Assembly: GCA_964507645.1 (NCBI GenBank)
Contig: CAZDPU010000022.1
Span: 1-15,748, forward strand
From: UBA6624 sp964507645
GTDB lineage: Bacteria > UBP7 > UBA6624
DNA length: 15,748 nt
Direction: 5' to 3'
The translations under genes were made by a program, and so were the position numbers. Below, in pieces: positions 13,538 to 15,748 of the stretch (the first letter of the stretch is position 1; each line of letters starts with the position of its first letter). Below the pieces are notes generated by a model that saw only the letters and a program-made list of their open reading frames with translations, had not been told where the DNA came from and searched no databases.

Positions 13538-15050
13538 CGAAATAAAAAAAATATTAAAAACTTTAGGTATAGAGGATTTGAATCCAGCTGCGTATTGTGG
13601 TTGTTGGATTGAAGGAGGAGGAGATATTGTAGATTCATTAAATCCTTCAAATGAAAAATTAATATCAAAAGTTAAAACCTGCGATGATAAAGATTATCAA
13701 AGAGTTTTGGATGAGTGCACTAAAGTTTTTGAAGACTGGAAGGTCTTGCCTGCCCCAGCTAGAGGTGAGTATGTAAGGAGAATTGGCGAGGAGTTAAGAA
13801 AGTACAAAAAGGAATTGGGGGCATTGGTTGCTCTTGAAATGGGAAAAATTCGTGTCGAAGGAGAAGGAGAGGTTCAGGAAATGATAGATATGGCAGATTA
13901 TGCTGTTGGACTTTCTAGACAACTCTACGGATTGAATATTGCTAGTGAAAGGCCAGGACATAGATTAATGGAACAATGGCATCCTTTAGGTCTTGTTGGA
14001 ATCATTTCTGCTTTCAATTTCCCAGTTGCAGTTTGGAGTTGGAATGCATTTTTAGCTATGGTTTGTGGAGATGTTTGTCTTTGGAAGCCGAGCATGCAAA
14101 CCCCTTTAACGGCAATTGCCACAACAAAGATTGCTGCAAGAGTTTTGGAAAAAGATGGCTTTGGTCCAGTTGTAAGTTTGTTATTAGGAGACAGGAATAA
14201 TGTTGGTTCTCCCCTTGTGCGCGACAGAAGGGTTCCACTTATTAGTGCTACAGGCTCTACATCAATGGGAAAAAAAGTTGCTGTTGATGTTGGTGAAAGG
14301 TTAGGTTCAACTATTTTGGAATTGGGTGGGAATAACGCAATGTCAGTTATGAAATCAGCTGATCTGGAGTTGGCTTCTAGGGCGATTCTTTTTGGGGCTG
14401 TTGGCACTGCTGGCCAAAGATGTACTACGACTAGAAGGGTTTTTATTCACGAAGATATTTATGAGAACTTGAAGAATAAGTTGATTTCTGGGTATAAACA
14501 GGTGAAAATCGGAAACCCTTTAGACAATGAAACCTTGATGGGGCCATTAGTTTCAAAATCTTCTGTAGATGATTACCTGAATGCGCTTGAAGAAATACAA
14601 AAACAAGGTGGAAAGATTATCTCAGGAGGAAAAACTCTCAATAAGGATGGTTATTTTGTTGAACCAACAATCATTGAAGTTGAAAAGCATTTGCCAATAA
14701 TGTCTCATGAGGTTTTTGCTCCAATTCTTTATATTATGAAGATTAAAAATATTGATGATGCAATTAAGTTCAACAATTGTGTTCCACAAGGTCTTTCTTC
14801 TTCGATTATTACAGAAAACATGAAAGAGGCTGAAGCCTTTACTTCATGCTTTGGTTCTGATTGCGGTTTGGCAAATGTAAATACAGGAACTTCAGGTGCG
14901 GAAATCGGAGGAGCTTTTGGAGGGGAGAAGGATACTGGCGGGGGTAGAGAGGCAGGTTCTGATTCATGGAAAGCATATATGAGAAGACAGACAAACACTA
15001 TCAACTATTCAAAAGAATTGCCTTTAGCCCAGGGAATTGAGTTTGTATAA
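13530..15050 (+). CDS. ALDH7-family aldehyde dehydrogenase (alpha-aminoadipic semialdehyde dehydrogenase type)
   Basis: NAD(P)-dependent aldehyde dehydrogenase, 506 residues. The sequence tracks ALDH7A1 (antiquitin) closely: IISAFNFPVAVWSWN (158-172, Asn163 of the oxyanion hole), LWKPS (Lys186, cofactor), TGSTSMGKKV (241-250), ELGGNN (general base Glu264), GTAGQRCTTTRRVF (nucleophile Cys298), and the ALDH7-specific end with SGAEIGGAFGGEKDTGGGRE and TINYSKELPLAQGIEF. Known members oxidise alpha-aminoadipic semialdehyde in lysine breakdown; others act on betaine aldehyde or lipid aldehydes, so the substrate is inferred. I chose ATG 13530 because its MSDEIKKIL start fits the family and GGAG lies 11 nt upstream (13515-13518); an upstream GTG or ATG would run into purN. 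The class III aminotransferase at 2248 could make its substrate. Confidence 0.92.
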   Translation: MSDEIKKILKTLGIEDLNPAAYCGCWIEGGGDIVDSLNPSNEKLISKVKTCDDKDYQRVLDECTKVFEDWKVLPAPARGEYVRRIGEELRKYKKELGALVALEMGKIRVEGEGEVQEMIDMADYAVGLSRQLYGLNIASERPGHRLMEQWHPLGLVGIISAFNFPVAVWSWNAFLAMVCGDVCLWKPSMQTPLTAIATTKIAARVLEKDGFGPVVSLLLGDRNNVGSPLVRDRRVPLISATGSTSMGKKVAVDVGERLGSTILELGGNNAMSVMKSADLELASRAILFGAVGTAGQRCTTTRRVFIHEDIYENLKNKLISGYKQVKIGNPLDNETLMGPLVSKSSVDDYLNALEEIQKQGGKIISGGKTLNKDGYFVEPTIIEVEKHLPIMSHEVFAPILYIMKIKNIDDAIKFNNCVPQGLSSSIITENMKEAEAFTSCFGSDCGLANVNTGTSGAEIGGAFGGEKDTGGGREAGSDSWKAYMRRQTNTINYSKELPLAQGIEFV

Positions 15051-15070
15051 TCTTGATTTTCATCTATAAT
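15042..15070 (+). promoter_or_regulatory. Sigma-70-type promoter for the lipoprotein (and mreB) genes
   Basis: A perfect TATAAT -10 hexamer lies at 15065-15070. Exactly 17 bp upstream is TTTGTA (15042-15047), which matches TTGACA at three of six positions. A start near 15077 would give a leader of about 20 nt before ATG 15096, containing the Shine-Dalgarno site. It probably gives this pair transcription independent of the pnp-purN run. Confidence 0.6.
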
Positions 15071-15082
15071 TAAGAAAATCTT

Positions 15083-15087
15083 GGAGG
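15083..15087 (+). promoter_or_regulatory. Strong Shine-Dalgarno site (GGAGG)
   Basis: GGAGG lies 8 nt before ATG 15096 and is the strongest ribosome binding site in the window. It fixes the lipoprotein start at 15096 rather than at the in-frame TTG at 15081. Confidence 0.85.
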
Positions 15088-15095
15088 TAAACAAA

Positions 15096-15509
15096 ATGAA
15101 AAAAATTCTTCTTCTTGTTCTTTTTCTTATTCCTTTTTCTTCATGCAAAATGCTCAAGGGCAAATTAACGGGCACTATATCAGGAAAGATTGAGGTTGTT
15201 AATGACGATGGTTCGCTCGCATTTATGTGTGGGTACTGTGGAGTCACTGTTATGGATATGGATGGCAATATCATAAGGTATACGCAAAGTAATGACAGAG
15301 GTCTTTACTCTTATGATCCTGCTGATCCGAATGCAAAGGGAAAGCACAAATTCCCTTGGCAAAAGTACAAAATTGGCGTTAAACCTCCTTCAATGGGAAT
15401 GGGAGGGAAGGACGTTCCTTTCATGTATGAAATGGAGATTGATTTGAAAAAAGGTGCTGCGGTCGTTACGATAAAAATTCCAAGAGCAACATACGACGCG
15501 GCTAGATAA
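15096..15509 (+). CDS. Small putative lipoprotein with CxxC motif and carboxypeptidase-regulatory-like beta domain
   Basis: Not recognised as a named family. The 137-residue product has a lipoprotein-type signal peptide: MKK, a hydrophobic stretch (4-14) and the lipobox FSSC, with Cys17 as the expected lipidated residue (Phe at -3 is acceptable but not typical). Then come LTGTISGKIEVVNDDG and GVTVMDMDGNIIRYTQSNDRGLYSYD, the rhythm of a carboxypeptidase-regulatory-like beta-sandwich (strand, 'dG', then 'n-d-G-x-Y'). Within it sits MCGYCGV, with Cys45 and Cys48 as a CxxC pair that could bind metal or form a disulfide. It has its own consensus -10 and a strong ribosome binding site, suggesting high expression. 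It ends directly before mreB, so a role at the cell envelope is plausible but unproven. Confidence 0.78.
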   Translation: MKKILLLVLFLIPFSSCKMLKGKLTGTISGKIEVVNDDGSLAFMCGYCGVTVMDMDGNIIRYTQSNDRGLYSYDPADPNAKGKHKFPWQKYKIGVKPPSMGMGGKDVPFMYEMEIDLKKGAAVVTIKIPRATYDAAR

Positions 15510-15748
15510 TTGGCAGGCATTCAAGAGTTCATATCAAAGGTCTCTAGAAAGTTCTCTAGAGGTAGAGATTTCGCTATAGACCTGGGAACAAAAAACCTCA
15601 TAATTGCAGAACATGGTGCAGGTGTTGTGGTTAATGAGCCTTCTGTTGTTGCTGTTGATACAGTAACACGAGCAGTTAAGGCAGCTGGTTCTGAAGCTGC
15701 AACAATGTTGGACAGAACAGGTTCAGATGTTCAAGCTAGAAGACCAAT
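15510..15748 (+). CDS. mreB: Rod-shape-determining protein MreB, 5' part only
   Basis: Bacterial actin that guides lateral cell-wall synthesis at the inner membrane. The open frame runs to the window end (79 full codons). It reads FAIDLGTKNLIIAEHGAG, matching the actin/HSP70 ATPase phosphate-1 loop of MreB (IDLGTANTLI), then VVVNEPSVVAVD and AAGSEAATMLDRT with RRP just before the edge, matching the family's NEPSVVAI, VGxEAKxMLGRTP and RP. An N-terminal stretch, IQEFISKVSRKFSRG, could form a short amphipathic membrane helix. The start is most likely TTG 15510: the preceding codon in the same frame is the TAA of the lipoprotein gene, and there is no ATG or GTG before the ATPase loop. No Shine-Dalgarno site is clear, so initiation may rely on ribosomes that have just terminated. 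Confidence 0.88.
   Translation, partial: MAGIQEFISKVSRKFSRGRDFAIDLGTKNLIIAEHGAGVVVNEPSVVAVDTVTRAVKAAGSEAATMLDRTGSDVQARRP

Noticed and set aside
13925..14407. 160-residue minus-strand frame inside the aldehyde dehydrogenase gene
   Set aside because: A shadow of a strongly conserved plus-strand gene, with no start signal or family resemblance.

Overview
This is a bacterial chromosome segment, probably from a metagenome or single-cell assembly. It is AT-rich: most genes look about one-third G+C by eye, and glmS is clearly richer. Bacterial-type LeuRS, Der, PNPase and MreB argue against an archaeon, despite an archaeal-style phosphoglucose/phosphomannose isomerase. A lipoprotein and several signal- or anchor-bearing proteins fit a bacterium with an envelope, probably diderm. 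I cannot name the phylum. The window is dominated by housekeeping genes. I see no CRISPR array, transposase, phage gene, rRNA or tRNA.

Layout. (1) 1-1752, minus: glmS, lacking only its last residues at the window edge. (2) 1779-5092, plus: a tight four-gene run of a membrane-anchored hypothetical protein, a putrescine-type class III aminotransferase, ispE, and a MobA-like nucleotidyltransferase. It shares a compact symmetric divergent promoter with glmS. (3) 9335-5089, minus: a secreted hypothetical protein, leuS, and a bifunctional phosphoglucose/phosphomannose isomerase, joined by short overlaps. The last gene converges on group 2 and the two share a TTAA stop palindrome. (4) 9508 to the end, plus: der, pnp, purN, an ALDH7-family aldehyde dehydrogenase, a small lipoprotein with its own promoter, and the start of mreB.

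The hypothetical gene upstream of leuS is interrupted by exactly 100 N flanked by two identical 55-bp copies. Removing the N run and one copy restores a single 262-codon frame, so the gap is almost certainly a scaffolding artefact.

Functional links. The isomerase can supply fructose-6-phosphate, the GlmS substrate for cell-wall amino sugars. IspE belongs to the MEP isoprenoid pathway, and its partner nucleotidyltransferase belongs to the broad superfamily that includes IspD. The aminotransferase and the ALDH7 enzyme, about 10 kb apart, could act in sequence on a diamine or lysine. Less ordinary points are the symmetric leaderless-looking promoter, a Der with a degenerate second G4 motif, a lipoprotein CxxC motif, and mreB starting at a TTG directly after an in-frame stop.
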